A stretch of 64,000 bases of DNA. Source: Arthrobacter sp. V1I9. Lineage in GTDB: Bacteria > Actinomycetota > Actinomycetes > Actinomycetales > Micrococcaceae. The stretch is taken from NCBI RefSeq assembly GCF_030817075.1, contig NZ_JAUSYU010000001.1, positions 992,001 through 1,056,000 of the forward strand, read 5' to 3'. Shown one piece after another: positions 35,798 to 43,985 of the stretch. The position numbers were made by a program, and so were the translations under genes. Under the pieces are notes generated by a model, which ran no database searches, was not told the origin of the DNA, and saw only the letters and a program-made list of their open reading frames with translations. The stretch's first letter is position 1. Every line of letters starts with the position of its first letter.

Positions 35798-36214
35798 ATG
35801 CTTATCCCACGTCGAGTCAAGCACCGTAAGCAGCACCACCCGGGTCGTTCCGGCGCTGCTACGGGCGGCACCAAGGTCTCCTTCGGTGAGTACGGCATCC
35901 AGGCCCTGAGCCCGGCATACGTCACCAACCGTCAGATCGAGTCTGCACGTATCGCGATGACCCGCCACATCAAGCGTGGCGGTAAGGTCTGGATCAACAT
36001 TTACCCGGACCGTCCCCTCACCAAGAAGCCTGCCGAAACCCGCATGGGTTCCGGTAAGGGTTCACCGGAATGGTGGGTCGCAAACGTCAAGCCGGGTCGG
36101 GTTCTCTTCGAGATCTCCGGCGTCGAAGAATCGGTAGCACGCGAGGCCCTGCGCCTGGCAATCCACAAGCTCCCGTTGAAGGCACGCATTCTGCGTCGCG
36201 AAGGTGGTGAATAG
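35798..36214 (+). CDS. rplP: 50S ribosomal protein L16
   Basis: A 138-residue L16. The start [19 protein letters not shown], the [20 protein letters not shown] segment and [18 protein letters not shown] are hallmarks. L16 helps place the A-site tRNA and is needed for late 50S assembly. It begins at ATG 35798 directly after the rpsC stop, with AGAAGGAGG inside the end of rpsC. Confidence 0.97.
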   Translation: MLIPRRVKHRKQHHPGRSGAATGGTKVSFGEYGIQALSPAYVTNRQIESARIAMTRHIKRGGKVWINIYPDRPLTKKPAETRMGSGKGSPEWWVANVKPGRVLFEISGVEESVAREALRLAIHKLPLKARILRREGGE

Positions 36215-36216
36215 AA

Positions 36217-36546
36217 ATGGCAGTAGGATCCAAGGATCTGGCTCCCGCACAGCTGGACGGTTTCGACAACGAGCGTCTCGTTGAAGAACTCCGCAAGGCC
36301 AAGGAAGAGCTGTTCAACCTGCGTTTCCAGTCCGCCACCGGACAGCTGGAGAACCACGGTCGGCTGCGCGCGGTAAAGAAGGACATCGCCCGCATCTACA
36401 CCGTTCTCCGTGAGCGCGAGCTGGGCATTCGTGCCGAGGTTGCCGCACCGGTTGTGGAAGCCAAGGAAGAAAAGAAGTCCAAGAAGGCAGCAACCAAGAA
36501 GGCCGAAAAGGCTGAAACGGTTGAGACCGAGGAGGATGCCAAGTGA
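36217..36546 (+). CDS. rpmC: 50S ribosomal protein L29 with basic/acidic tail
   Basis: A 109-residue L29; the conserved part ([40 protein letters not shown]) ends near residue 70 and an additional tail of about 40 residues rich in Lys, Glu and Ala follows ([17 protein letters not shown]). Most L29 proteins stop at 60-70 residues. L29 lies at the tunnel exit. Its last bases overlap the rpsQ GTG by 4. Confidence 0.94.
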   Translation: MAVGSKDLAPAQLDGFDNERLVEELRKAKEELFNLRFQSATGQLENHGRLRAVKKDIARIYTVLRERELGIRAEVAAPVVEAKEEKKSKKAATKKAEKAETVETEEDAK

Positions 36547-36848
36547 GTGAAAAGGACGAGAACGTGACCGAAACTGCTACCGCAGCAACGGCTGAGCAGC
36601 GCGGTTACCGCAAAACGCGTCGCGGCTACGTGGTCTCTGACAAGATGGAAAAGACCATCGTTGTTCAGGTTGAAGACCGCGTGAAGCACGCCCTGTACGG
36701 CAAGGTCATCCGCCGTACCTCCAAGGTCAAGGCACACGACGAAGAGAACACCGCCGGCATCGGCGACCTCGTTGTCATCGCCGAGACCCGTCCGCTGTCC
36801 GCCACCAAGAACTGGCGGCTAGTGGAAATCCTCGAGAAGGCCAAGTAG
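36543..36848 (+). CDS. rpsQ: 30S ribosomal protein S17
   Basis: A 101-residue S17 starting at GTG 36543, overlapping rpmC by GTGA. About 20 extra N-terminal residues ([20 protein letters not shown]) precede the conserved [20 protein letters not shown] core; [14 protein letters not shown] is also typical. S17 binds the 5' domain of 16S rRNA. It is the last gene of the S10 cluster and a hairpin terminator follows. Confidence 0.96.
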   Translation: MSEKDENVTETATAATAEQRGYRKTRRGYVVSDKMEKTIVVQVEDRVKHALYGKVIRRTSKVKAHDEENTAGIGDLVVIAETRPLSATKNWRLVEILEKAK

Positions 36849-36868
36849 CACCTGCTGCTTCGGTATCC

Positions 36869-36906
36869 GGAAACCCCTGCTCCCTTTGGGAGCGGGGGTT
36901 TCCGCG
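36869..36906 (+). terminator. terminator after rpsQ
   Basis: GGAAACCCCTGCTCCC (36869-36884) pairs with GGGAGCGGGGGTTTCC (36888-36903), one G-T pair, 3-base loop. The T tract is short, so strength is uncertain. It separates the S10 and spc clusters. Confidence 0.75.
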
Positions 36907-36949
36907 TTAACGGCGGGCCGTCACCCCGATCATGCCCTGGTGAGCGCAC

Positions 36950-37031
36950 GACGGCGACGGGCGCCCTTCTGGGGGATTGGCAGGCAGAGTGGGCCCGAGA
37001 GGCTGCCGTGCGTAATGCCGTCGTCCGTCTT
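36950..37031. repeat. 82-bp direct repeat, left copy
   Basis: It matches 37269-37349 with six mismatches and one gap by hand alignment. Its ends (GACGGCGACGG and CCGTCGTCCGTC) are imperfect inverted repeats. The copies lie on both sides of the 32-bp-period array. Confidence 0.85.
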
Positions 37032-37037
37032 CCTTCG

Positions 37038-37234
37038 ACGCTCTCTCACTTAACGCAGGTTTCTGGCGGACGCTCTCTCACTTTCCTTGAGAAAGTGAGA
37101 GGGCGTCGGCCGAAACGGCGCATCAAGTGAGAGGGCGTCGGCCGAAACGGCGCTACAAGTGAGAGAGCGTCGGCCGAAACGGTGCATCAAGTGAGAGAGC
37201 GTCGGCCGAAACGGTGCATCAAGTGAGAGAGCGT
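37038..37234. repeat. mirrored 32-bp-period repeat array, copy 2
   Basis: ACGCTCTCTCACTT starts at 37038 and 37070; after a 9-base centre the inverse core AAGTGAGAGNGCGT starts at 37093, 37125, 37157, 37189 and 37221, all exactly 32 bp apart. The 18-base linkers of the right arm (CGGCCGAAACGG plus six bases) are nearly identical. The central pair can form a 16-bp stem with a 5-base loop. It has the same core and period as the element at 6633-6766. Confidence 0.92.
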
Positions 37235-37268
37235 TGCTGGAGACCTCACAGGAGCTGATAGGGCGTCC

Positions 37269-37349
37269 GACGGCGGCAGGCGCCCTTCTGGGGGAGTGGC
37301 AGGCAGGGTGGGCCGAGAGGCCGCCGTGCGTAACGCCGTCGTCCGTCTT
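37269..37349. repeat. 82-bp direct repeat, right copy
   Basis: Same orientation as 36950-37031 and about 91% identical by hand alignment; one base shorter. Confidence 0.85.
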
Positions 37350-37394
37350 GCGGGGGAGCGCCGGCGGTGATATGGGGATGAGCGGAAAACGTGC

Positions 37395-37400
37395 TAAGAT
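37395..37400 (+). promoter_or_regulatory. candidate -10 for the spc cluster
   Basis: TAAGAT, about 250 bases before rplN. No good -35 hexamer is seen at the expected spacing, so this is weak. Confidence 0.25.
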
Positions 37401-37647
37401 TTTGAGTTTGTATGGCGCCTTTCGTGCGCCGACATCAAACCTCGTAAACAAGCGTGCCACAGCATAGTGCCCCCTTGCGCCCAGGATCTCCTGGACCGGA
37501 TGGGAGCAACTGCTTCTGGCACGGGAGTTTAGGCCTGGTCTGGCAAAATCCAGGCAGGTCAAGAGACACCCCGATCAACCGTTCCGCAAGGCTCATTCCG
37601 TAGGAAGATTTTCGGTCTGAGAACCGGCGCGACGCAAGGAGTAGATA

Positions 37648-38016
37648 GTGATTCAGCAGGAGTCGCGACTCAAGGTCGCCGACAACACGGGTGCTAAGGA
37701 AATCCTTACCATTCGCGTTCTCGGTGGATCTGGCCGTCGCTACGCAGGCATTGGCGACGTCATTGTCGCAACCGTCAAGGATGCAATCCCCGGCGGCAAC
37801 GTAAAGAAGGGCGATGTTGTCAAGGCAGTCATCGTCCGTACCAAGAAGGAACGCCGCCGTGCGGATGGTTCCTACATCAAGTTTGACGAGAACGCAGCTG
37901 TGATCCTGAAGGCTGACGGTGACCCCCGCGGTACCCGTATCTTCGGACCGGTTGGTCGTGAACTGCGTGACAAGAAGTTCATGAAGATCGTTTCTCTGGC
38001 TCCGGAGGTGCTCTAG
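37648..38016 (+). CDS. rplN: 50S ribosomal protein L14
   Basis: A 122-residue L14 starting at GTG 37648 behind CAAGGAG. The [18 protein letters not shown] start and the [19 protein letters not shown] segment are hallmarks. L14 lies at the subunit interface. It begins the spc cluster, 800 bp after rpsQ, so it must have its own promoter or rely on read-through. Confidence 0.97.
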   Translation: MIQQESRLKVADNTGAKEILTIRVLGGSGRRYAGIGDVIVATVKDAIPGGNVKKGDVVKAVIVRTKKERRRADGSYIKFDENAAVILKADGDPRGTRIFGPVGRELRDKKFMKIVSLAPEVL

Positions 38017-38019
38017 TCC

Positions 38020-38379
38020 ATGGCTAAGATCAAGAAGGGTGACCTCGTTCAGGTCATCACTGGCGCCAAGGCTGAGCGCGGCGGCGACCGCGGCAAGCAG
38101 GGCAAGGTCCTGCGCGTGTTCCCCGAGACCAACCGCGTGCTGGTCGAAGGCATCAACCGCGTAACCAAGCACACCAAGGTCGGTCAGTCGCAGCGCGGCA
38201 CCAAGACCGGTGGCATCGAGGTTGTTGAAGCTTCGATCCACATCTCCAACGTGGCTCTGGTTGACCCGTCCACCAAGAAGCCCACCCGCGTTGGCTTCCG
38301 CACCGAGACCGTTGAGCGCAATGGCGTTCAGCGCGAAGTGCGCGTCCGCGTGGCCAAGAGCTCAGGGAAGGACATCTAA
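38020..38379 (+). CDS. rplX: 50S ribosomal protein L24
   Basis: A 119-residue L24. The KOW motif is in [26 protein letters not shown], followed by [11 protein letters not shown] and [18 protein letters not shown]24 is an early assembly initiator near the tunnel exit. It follows rplN by 3 bases and its stop shares one base with the rplE ATG (TAATG). Confidence 0.97.
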   Translation: MAKIKKGDLVQVITGAKAERGGDRGKQGKVLRVFPETNRVLVEGINRVTKHTKVGQSQRGTKTGGIEVVEASIHISNVALVDPSTKKPTRVGFRTETVERNGVQREVRVRVAKSSGKDI

Positions 38380-38960
38380 TGACTGAGACTCTCGAGACTC
38401 CGGCAACGAAGATCGTTCCTCGTCTGAAGACCAAGTACGCCGAATCCATCAAGAGCACGCTCATTGAGGAATTCAAGTACGAAAACGTCAACCAGGTTCC
38501 GCGCCTCGTGAAGGTCGTTGTGAACATGGGTGTTGGAGATGCCGCCAAGGACTCCAAGCTGATCGACGGCGCTGTCCGCGACCTCACCCAGATCACCGGC
38601 CAGAAGCCGCAGGTAACCAAGGCCCGCAAGTCCATCGCACAGTTCAAGCTGCGCGAAGGCATGCCCATCGGTGCACACGCTACCCTGCGTGGCGACCGCA
38701 TGTGGGAATTCCTGGACCGTCTGGTCAGCCTCGCACTGCCCCGTATCAGGGACTTCCGTGGTCTCTCCGGCAAGCAGTTCGACGGTAACGGCAACTACAC
38801 CTTCGGTCTGACCGAGCAGGTTATGTTCCACGAGATCGACCAGGACAAGATCGACCGCGTCCGCGGTATGGACATCACGGTTGTCACCACTGCCAAGACC
38901 GATGACGAAGGCCGCGCGCTGCTTAAGGCGCTTGGTTTCCCGTTCAAGGCCGAAGACTAA
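38379..38960 (+). CDS. rplE: 50S ribosomal protein L5
   Basis: A 193-residue L5. Typical segments are [37 protein letters not shown] and [17 protein letters not shown]5 binds 5S rRNA in the central protuberance. Next in most bacteria would be rpsN (S14), but the 94 bases to rpsH hold no gene. Confidence 0.97.
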   Translation: MTETLETPATKIVPRLKTKYAESIKSTLIEEFKYENVNQVPRLVKVVVNMGVGDAAKDSKLIDGAVRDLTQITGQKPQVTKARKSIAQFKLREGMPIGAHATLRGDRMWEFLDRLVSLALPRIRDFRGLSGKQFDGNGNYTFGLTEQVMFHEIDQDKIDRVRGMDITVVTTAKTDDEGRALLKALGFPFKAED

Positions 38961-39054
38961 TCTAACTACGTAAAAGGTCCGGCGGCACGGCTCCTGGCTC
39001 TGTTCAGGAAGCAAGTACCGCGGAAACCGTTATGAGGAAGGGCAAGAGCCCACC

Positions 39055-39453
39055 ATGACAATGACAGATCCTGTCGCAGACATGCTTACGCGTCTGCGCA
39101 ATGCAAACTCGGCATACCACGATTCCGTGTCCATGCCGTACAGCAAGCTCAAGGCACGCGTTGCTGACATCCTCAAGGCCGAAGGCTTCATCGCCGGCTG
39201 GAAGGAAGAAGACGCTGAGGTTGGCAAGAAGCTGACCATCGAGCTCAAGTTCGGACCGAACCGCGAGCGTTCAATCGCTGGTGTTCGTCGTATTTCCAAG
39301 CCGGGCCTGCGTGTTTACGCAAAGTCCACCAACCTGCCGCACGTGCTCGGTGGCCTGGGTGTCGCAATCCTGTCCACCTCTTCCGGCCTCCTGACTGACA
39401 AGCAGGCCGGCAAGAAGGGCGTGGGCGGCGAAGTCCTCGCTTACGTCTGGTAA
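39055..39453 (+). CDS. rpsH: 30S ribosomal protein S8
   Basis: A 132-residue S8; [19 protein letters not shown] and the C-terminal [26 protein letters not shown] are hallmarks. S8 binds the central domain of 16S rRNA and represses the spc operon in E. coli. ATG 39055 and ATG 39061 are both possible; GGAAGGG precedes the first at fair distance. Confidence 0.97.
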   Translation: MTMTDPVADMLTRLRNANSAYHDSVSMPYSKLKARVADILKAEGFIAGWKEEDAEVGKKLTIELKFGPNRERSIAGVRRISKPGLRVYAKSTNLPHVLGGLGVAILSTSSGLLTDKQAGKKGVGGEVLAYVW

Positions 39454-39471
39454 CGGGAAAGGAAGAGAATA

Positions 39472-40008
39472 ATGTCACGTATTGGACGTCTCCCCATCAC
39501 CGTTCCTGCCGGCGTTGAGGTCAAGGTTGACGGCTCTGTCGTCAGCGTCAAGGGTTCCAAAGGCGAGCTGAACCACACTGTGGCCAGCCCGATCGAGGTT
39601 TCCCTGGAAGCAGACACCCTGACTGTCGCCCGCCCGAACGACGAGCGCGCCTCCCGTTCACTCCACGGCCTGACCCGCACCCTGATCTCCAACATGATCG
39701 AGGGCGTCACCAAGGGCTACGAGAAGAAGCTTGAAATCGTTGGTACCGGTTACCGCGTTCAGGCCAAGGGATCTGACCTTGAGTTCGCTCTGGGTTACAG
39801 CCACCCGGTCAATGTCTCCGCACCGGACGGCATCACCTTTGCAGTTGAGACCCCGACCAAGCTCTCTGTTTCAGGTATCAACAAGCAGCAGGTCGGCGAG
39901 GTTGCTGCCAACATTCGCAAGCTGCGGAAGCCGGACCCCTATAAGGGCAAGGGCATTCGTTACGCCGGCGAAGTCATCCGCCGCAAGGTCGGAAAGGCTG
40001 GTAAGTAA
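39472..40008 (+). CDS. rplF: 50S ribosomal protein L6
   Basis: A 178-residue L6 with two related domains; [17 protein letters not shown] opens it and the C-terminal [22 protein letters not shown] is the usual signature. L6 lies near the factor-binding site. It is preceded by GGAAAGGAAGAG and followed 2 bases later by rplR. Confidence 0.97.
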   Translation: MSRIGRLPITVPAGVEVKVDGSVVSVKGSKGELNHTVASPIEVSLEADTLTVARPNDERASRSLHGLTRTLISNMIEGVTKGYEKKLEIVGTGYRVQAKGSDLEFALGYSHPVNVSAPDGITFAVETPTKLSVSGINKQQVGEVAANIRKLRKPDPYKGKGIRYAGEVIRRKVGKAGK

Positions 40009-40010
40009 CC

Positions 40011-40394
40011 ATGGCCATCTCAATTAACAAGAAGCGTACGAACAAGAGCAAGTCTGCTTCGCGCAGCCGCCGCCAGCTTCGTATCCGTAAGCGCATCTCC
40101 GGTACGGCTGTACGTCCTCGTCTGGTCGTCAACCGTTCCGCACGCCACGTATTCGTCCAGGTTGTCGATGACACCAAGGGCCTGACCGTAGCGAGCGCCT
40201 CCACTCTGGAAGCCGACCTTCGTGCATTCGACGGCGACAAGACTGCCAAGGCCAAGCGCGTTGGCGAACTCGTCGCAGAGCGTGCCAAGGCTGCCGGTAT
40301 CGAAGCTGTTGTCTTCGACCGCGGTGGTAACAAGTACCACGGCCGGATCGCCGCCGTCGCTGACGGTGCACGTGAAGGTGGGCTGTCACTGTGA
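40011..40394 (+). CDS. rplR: 50S ribosomal protein L18
   Basis: A 127-residue L18. The basic N-terminus ([20 protein letters not shown]) binds 5S r[23 protein letters not shown] and [20 protein letters not shown] are typical. The stop overlaps the rpsE GTG (GTGA). Confidence 0.97.
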   Translation: MAISINKKRTNKSKSASRSRRQLRIRKRISGTAVRPRLVVNRSARHVFVQVVDDTKGLTVASASTLEADLRAFDGDKTAKAKRVGELVAERAKAAGIEAVVFDRGGNKYHGRIAAVADGAREGGLSL

Positions 40395-41113
40395 CGGAAG
40401 CAAACAAGGAAAAGGACACTGTGTCTGCAGATCAGAAGGCTACTGAAGCCGTAGCTGCCACTGAGACCACTGCTCCCGCAGCTGCCGACGACCGCCGTGG
40501 CGGCGCTCGTCGCGGCGAGCGTGGCGACCGTGGCCAGGGCCGCGGCGACCGTGGTGGCCGTGGTGGCCGCGACGGCGGCCGTGAAGCCGAGAAGAGCCAG
40601 TTCGTAGAGCGCGTCGTCACCATCAACCGCGTCTCCAAGGTGGTCAAGGGTGGTCGTCGCTTCAGCTTCACCGCACTGGTCGTCGTCGGTGACGGTAACG
40701 GCATGGTCGGCGTTGGCTACGGCAAGGCTAAGGAAGTTCCTGCCGCAATCGCGAAGGGCGTAGAAGAGGCCAAGAAGTCCTTCTTCCGCGTTCCCCGCGT
40801 TGGCAACACCATCCCGCACCGCGTTCAGGGTGAGGCTGCTGCAGGCGTCGTTATGCTGCGTCCGGCTTCCGCCGGTACCGGTGTTATCGCTGGCGGCCCG
40901 GTCCGTGCAGTACTGGAGTGCGTGGGCATCCACGACATCCTCTCCAAGTCGCTCGGTTCCTCCAACGCCATCAACATCGTTCACGCGACCGTTGATGCCC
41001 TGAAGCGCCTCGAAGAGCCGGCAGCAGTGGCAGCACGCCGCGGCCTGCCCCTCGACGAGATTGCTCCGCCGGCACTGGTGAAGGCTCTCCTGAATTCGAA
41101 GGCAGGTGTCTAG
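40391..41113 (+). CDS. rpsE: 30S ribosomal protein S5 with RG-rich N-terminus
   Basis: A 240-residue S5, about 70 residues longer than E. coli S5. The GTG at 40391 overlaps rplR; a GTG at 40421 would shorten it by ten residues. Residues 1-35 are Ala/Thr/Glu-rich and residues about 35-65 are a run of Arg, Gly and Asp ([19 protein letters not shown]). The conserved core begins at [20 protein letters not shown] and includes [13 protein letters not shown]5 acts in mRNA entry and decoding accuracy. rpmD follows 2 bases later. Confidence 0.96.
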   Translation: MTEANKEKDTVSADQKATEAVAATETTAPAAADDRRGGARRGERGDRGQGRGDRGGRGGRDGGREAEKSQFVERVVTINRVSKVVKGGRRFSFTALVVVGDGNGMVGVGYGKAKEVPAAIAKGVEEAKKSFFRVPRVGNTIPHRVQGEAAAGVVMLRPASAGTGVIAGGPVRAVLECVGIHDILSKSLGSSNAINIVHATVDALKRLEEPAAVAARRGLPLDEIAPPALVKALLNSKAGV

Positions 41114-41115
41114 TT

Positions 41116-41322
41116 ATGGCTAAAAACCTGATTCCCTCCGACACCCAGTTGGAGATCACTCAGATCAAGTCCGCCATTGGCGGCAAGCAGAACCAGCGCG
41201 ACACCCTGCGGTCCCTCGGCCTGAAGCGGATTGGACACACCGTTGTCCGCACCGCCGATGCCGTCACCGTGGGAATGCTCAACACGGTTCCGCACCTGGT
41301 AAAGGTAGAGGAGGCGAAGTAA
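41116..41322 (+). CDS. rpmD: 50S ribosomal protein L30
   Basis: A 68-residue L30, usual length: [20 protein letters not shown] and [21 protein letters not shown]. It lies between rpsE and rplO with no spare bases, the usual order. The TAA is followed directly by the rplO ATG. Confidence 0.97.
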   Translation: MAKNLIPSDTQLEITQIKSAIGGKQNQRDTLRSLGLKRIGHTVVRTADAVTVGMLNTVPHLVKVEEAK

Positions 41323-41814
41323 ATGGCAGAGAACACTGCTGACAAGGCTCAGAGCGCCGCTGCTGAGAAGCAGAACGCCCTGAAGGTTCACCACCTGCGT
41401 CCCGCCCCGGGTGCCAAGACCGCCAAGACCCGCGTTGGTCGTGGTGAGGGTTCCAAGGGTAAGACCGCCGGTCGTGGCACGAAGGGTACTGCAGCCCGCT
41501 ACCAGGTCAAGGCTGGCTTTGCCGGCGGCCAGTTGCCGCTGCACATGCGCCTGCCGAAGCTGCGCGGCTTCAAGAACCCGTTCCGGGTGGAGTTCCAGGT
41601 TGTAAACCTGGACAAGCTCAACGAGCTGTTCCCGGAAGGTGGCACAGTCACCGTGGAGAACCTGGTCGAAAAGGGCGCCGTTCGCAAGAACCAGCCCGTC
41701 AAGGTGCTGGGCACCGGCGACATCACCGTCAAGGTTGACGTCACCGCCCACGCATTCTCGGCCAGCGCCGCTGAAAAGATTGCTGCAGCAGGCGGAAGCA
41801 CCACCGCTCTCTAG
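41323..41814 (+). CDS. rplO: 50S ribosomal protein L15
   Basis: A 163-residue L15. About 20 extra N-terminal residues ([18 protein letters not shown]) come before the conserved [42 protein letters not shown] is also typical. L15 stabilises the 50S core. A terminator follows and separates it from secY. Confidence 0.97.
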   Translation: MAENTADKAQSAAAEKQNALKVHHLRPAPGAKTAKTRVGRGEGSKGKTAGRGTKGTAARYQVKAGFAGGQLPLHMRLPKLRGFKNPFRVEFQVVNLDKLNELFPEGGTVTVENLVEKGAVRKNQPVKVLGTGDITVKVDVTAHAFSASAAEKIAAAGGSTTAL

Positions 41815-41841
41815 AGCCGGTGGGCGCCAAGCCCGTTGTTG

Positions 41842-41885
41842 ACTCCCGGTTTCCGGGGCTTAGGCCCTGGAGACCGGGAGTTTTT
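41842..41885 (+). terminator. terminator between rplO and secY
   Basis: ACTCCCGGT (41842-41850) pairs with ACCGGGAGT (41873-41881), with more pairing inside (GGGGC/GGCCC), followed by TTTTC. Together with the promoter-like site at 41943-41970 it suggests that secY-adk-map is a separate transcript. Confidence 0.82.
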
Positions 41886-41942
41886 CACATCCGCCGGGCG
41901 TTTCTTTCCCGCCGCTCATCGCCTTCGCGCTTCCGAGGATTG

Positions 41943-41970
41943 TTCGCATGGCGCATCCAACCGTTAGACT
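41943..41970 (+). promoter_or_regulatory. candidate secY promoter
   Basis: TTCGCA (41943-41948), a 16-bp spacer and TAGACT (41965-41970), 60 bases before secY and just after the rplO terminator. Confidence 0.45.
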
Positions 41971-42029
41971 CGGGTGTTGGGATCCATAGATCCGCATCAC
42001 ACCATTCTTATTTACCACCAGGAGGACGC

Positions 42030-43340
42030 TTGCTTAGCGCATTTGGCCGGGCCTTTCGCACGCCTGATCTGCGACGCAAGTTGTTGTTCACGCTGGGAAT
42101 CATCACCATCTTCCGCTTGGGTGCCTTCATCCCCTCGCCTGGTGTGGACTACCAGAATGTCCAGCAATGCTTGCAGAACGGTCAGACCGCAGGTGGCCTG
42201 TACCAGCTCGTTAACCTGTTCAGCGGCGGCGCGTTGCTCCAGGTGTCCATCTTCGCGCTGGGCATCATGCCGTACATCACGGCAAGCATCATCGTCCAGC
42301 TGCTCCGGGTGGTCATTCCCCGGTTCCAGCAGCTTTACGAAGAGGGCGCGTCCGGTCAGTCGAAACTGACCCAGTACACGCGGTACCTCACCATCGCCCT
42401 GGGCCTGCTGAACGCCACCACGCTGGTATCCCTGGCGCGATCCGGGCAGCTCCTGCCCGGCTGCAACCTGCCGATCATCCCGGACAGCAGCGTCATCACC
42501 ACCATCCTGATCATCATCACCCTGACGGCCGGCACCGGCCTGATCATGTGGATGGGCGAGCTCGTCACCGAGAAGGGTGTGGGCAACGGTATGTCCTTGC
42601 TCATCTTCACCTCCATCGCGGCCACGTTCCCCACCTCCCTTGGCGCCATCTGGAGCTCGCAGGGTCCCGGAACGTTCTTTATGGTCCTCGCCGTTGGCCT
42701 GCTGACCGTGGCCCTCGTCGTCTTCGTTGAGCAGTCGCAGCGCCGCGTGCCGGTGCAGTACGCCAAGCGGATGATTGGCCGCCGCACCGTGGGTGGTACC
42801 AGCACGTACATCCCCATCAAGGTCAACATGGCCGGCGTTATCCCGGTGATCTTCGCTTCCTCCATGCTCTACCTGCCGGGCCTGATCTCGCAGTTCAACC
42901 AGCCGCGGCAGGGGGAACAGATCCAGCCGTGGGTTGAATGGATCAACAACAACCTGGTCCGCGGCGACCAGCCGATCTACATGGTGCTTTACTTCGCCAT
43001 GATCGTGTTCTTCACATACTTCTACGTTGCGATCACCTTCAACCCTGAAGAGGTCTCGGACAACATGAAGAAGTACGGCGGCTTCATCCCAGGTATTCGT
43101 GCGGGCAAACCGACCGCCGACTACCTGCAGTACGTGCTTTCCCGGATCACGCTGCCCGGCGCCCTCTACCTGGGCTTCGTGGCGCTGATTCCGCTGGTGG
43201 CACTGGTACTGATCAACGCAAACCAGAACTTCCCGTTCGGTGGCACCTCGATCCTGATCATGGTGGGCGTTGGCCTGGAAACCGTCAAGCAAATTGATGC
43301 GCAGCTACAACAACGTCACTACGAAGGGCTTTTGCGATGA
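42030..43340 (+). CDS. secY: preprotein translocase subunit SecY
   Basis: A 436-residue SecY with ten expected transmembrane segments. TTG 42030 is the start: GGAGGA lies 4-5 bases before it and the protein begins LSAFGRAFRTPDLRRKLLFT, as in the family. Motifs include FSGGALLQVSIFALGIMPYI and the cytoplasmic loop RRTVGGTSTYIPIKVNMAGV. It is the channel of the Sec system, with SecE from 8.4 kb. The stop overlaps adk by ATGA. Confidence 0.96.
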   Translation: MLSAFGRAFRTPDLRRKLLFTLGIITIFRLGAFIPSPGVDYQNVQQCLQNGQTAGGLYQLVNLFSGGALLQVSIFALGIMPYITASIIVQLLRVVIPRFQQLYEEGASGQSKLTQYTRYLTIALGLLNATTLVSLARSGQLLPGCNLPIIPDSSVITTILIIITLTAGTGLIMWMGELVTEKGVGNGMSLLIFTSIAATFPTSLGAIWSSQGPGTFFMVLAVGLLTVALVVFVEQSQRRVPVQYAKRMIGRRTVGGTSTYIPIKVNMAGVIPVIFASSMLYLPGLISQFNQPRQGEQIQPWVEWINNNLVRGDQPIYMVLYFAMIVFFTYFYVAITFNPEEVSDNMKKYGGFIPGIRAGKPTADYLQYVLSRITLPGALYLGFVALIPLVALVLINANQNFPFGGTSILIMVGVGLETVKQIDAQLQQRHYEGLLR

Positions 43341-43915
43341 CGAGAATGCTGATTATTGGACCTCCCGGTTCCGGAAAAGGAACGCAGGCGGAGCGGATCT
43401 CGGAGCGCCTCGGCGTTGTGGCGATCTCCACCGGCGATATCTTCCGTGCAAACGTAAAGGGCGAGACGCCCCTTGGCATTGAAGCCAAGAAGTACATGGA
43501 CGCCGGGGACTTTGTTCCGGACAGCGTCACGAACAAGATGGTGCGCGACCGGCTCGGCGAGTCCGACGTCGAAAGCGGCTTCCTGCTGGACGGCTACCCC
43601 CGCACCACAGCCCAAGTGGACTACCTCGACGACATCCTCGCCCAGGGCGAAGAGAAGCTCGACGTCGTCCTTCAGCTGACTGCCGATGATGAGGAACTGG
43701 TTTCCCGCCTGCTGGGCCGGGCCAAGGAGACGGGCCGGAGCGACGACAACGAAGCCGTCATCCGACACCGCTTGGACCTCTACCATGAGCAAACCGAAGC
43801 TGTGGTGGCCAAGTACGCCGAACGCGGCATCCTCACCCAGGTGGACGGCATCGGCCCCATCGACCAGGTCACAGACCGCGTGATGCAGGCCATCAAGGCC
43901 GCCCAGGCAGCCTGA
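43337..43915 (+). CDS. adk: adenylate kinase
   Basis: A 192-residue adenylate kinase of the short-lid type. P-loop IIGPPGSGKGTQAERI, AMP-binding ISTGDIFRANVK, GFLLDGYPRTTAQVDYLD and the lid segment RAKETGRSDDNE, which lacks zinc-binding cysteines. It converts ATP and AMP to two ADP. ATG 43337 overlaps secY. A perfect hairpin follows before map. Confidence 0.96.
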   Translation: MTRMLIIGPPGSGKGTQAERISERLGVVAISTGDIFRANVKGETPLGIEAKKYMDAGDFVPDSVTNKMVRDRLGESDVESGFLLDGYPRTTAQVDYLDDILAQGEEKLDVVLQLTADDEELVSRLLGRAKETGRSDDNEAVIRHRLDLYHEQTEAVVAKYAERGILTQVDGIGPIDQVTDRVMQAIKAAQAA

Positions 43916-43933
43916 TTTAGGCAAAGCTTTTCC

Positions 43934-43964
43934 GAGGCTCCTCCCGGTAAACGGGAGGAGCCTC
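43934..43964 (+). terminator. hairpin between adk and map
   Basis: GAGGCTCCTCCCG and CGGGAGGAGCCTC form a perfect 13-bp stem around GTAAA. There is no T tract, so it may be a partial terminator or an RNA-stability hairpin. It lies 21 bases before the map start. Confidence 0.55.
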
Positions 43965-43985
43965 AGCCATTTGAAAGGAAACACC

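Larger units (their letters stand above)
36849..37647 (+). other. 800-bp gene-free region between rpsQ and rplN
   Basis: The longest stretch without a gene in the window. In order it holds the rpsQ terminator (36869-36906), an 82-bp direct repeat (36950-37031), a 32-bp-period mirrored array (37038-37234), the second direct repeat (37269-37349), a TAAGAT -10-like hexamer (37395-37400) and about 240 bp of possible rplN leader with a GGCGC/GCGCC hairpin. Open frames here show no family features. Confidence 0.8.

Noticed and set aside
37038..37234. CRISPR array
   Set aside because: The 14-base core is too short, the linkers in the right arm are nearly identical and so cannot be spacers, orientation flips in the middle, and no cas genes are near.
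37050..37562. 170-codon open frame through the repeat array on the minus strand
   Set aside because: It translates the tandem repeat in one frame because the array units keep the frame open; no start site and no conservation argument.
42012..43292. 426-codon open frame opposite secY
   Set aside because: Its composition (His, Gln, Asp, Gly rich) is what the complement of membrane-helix codons gives; no ribosome-binding site.
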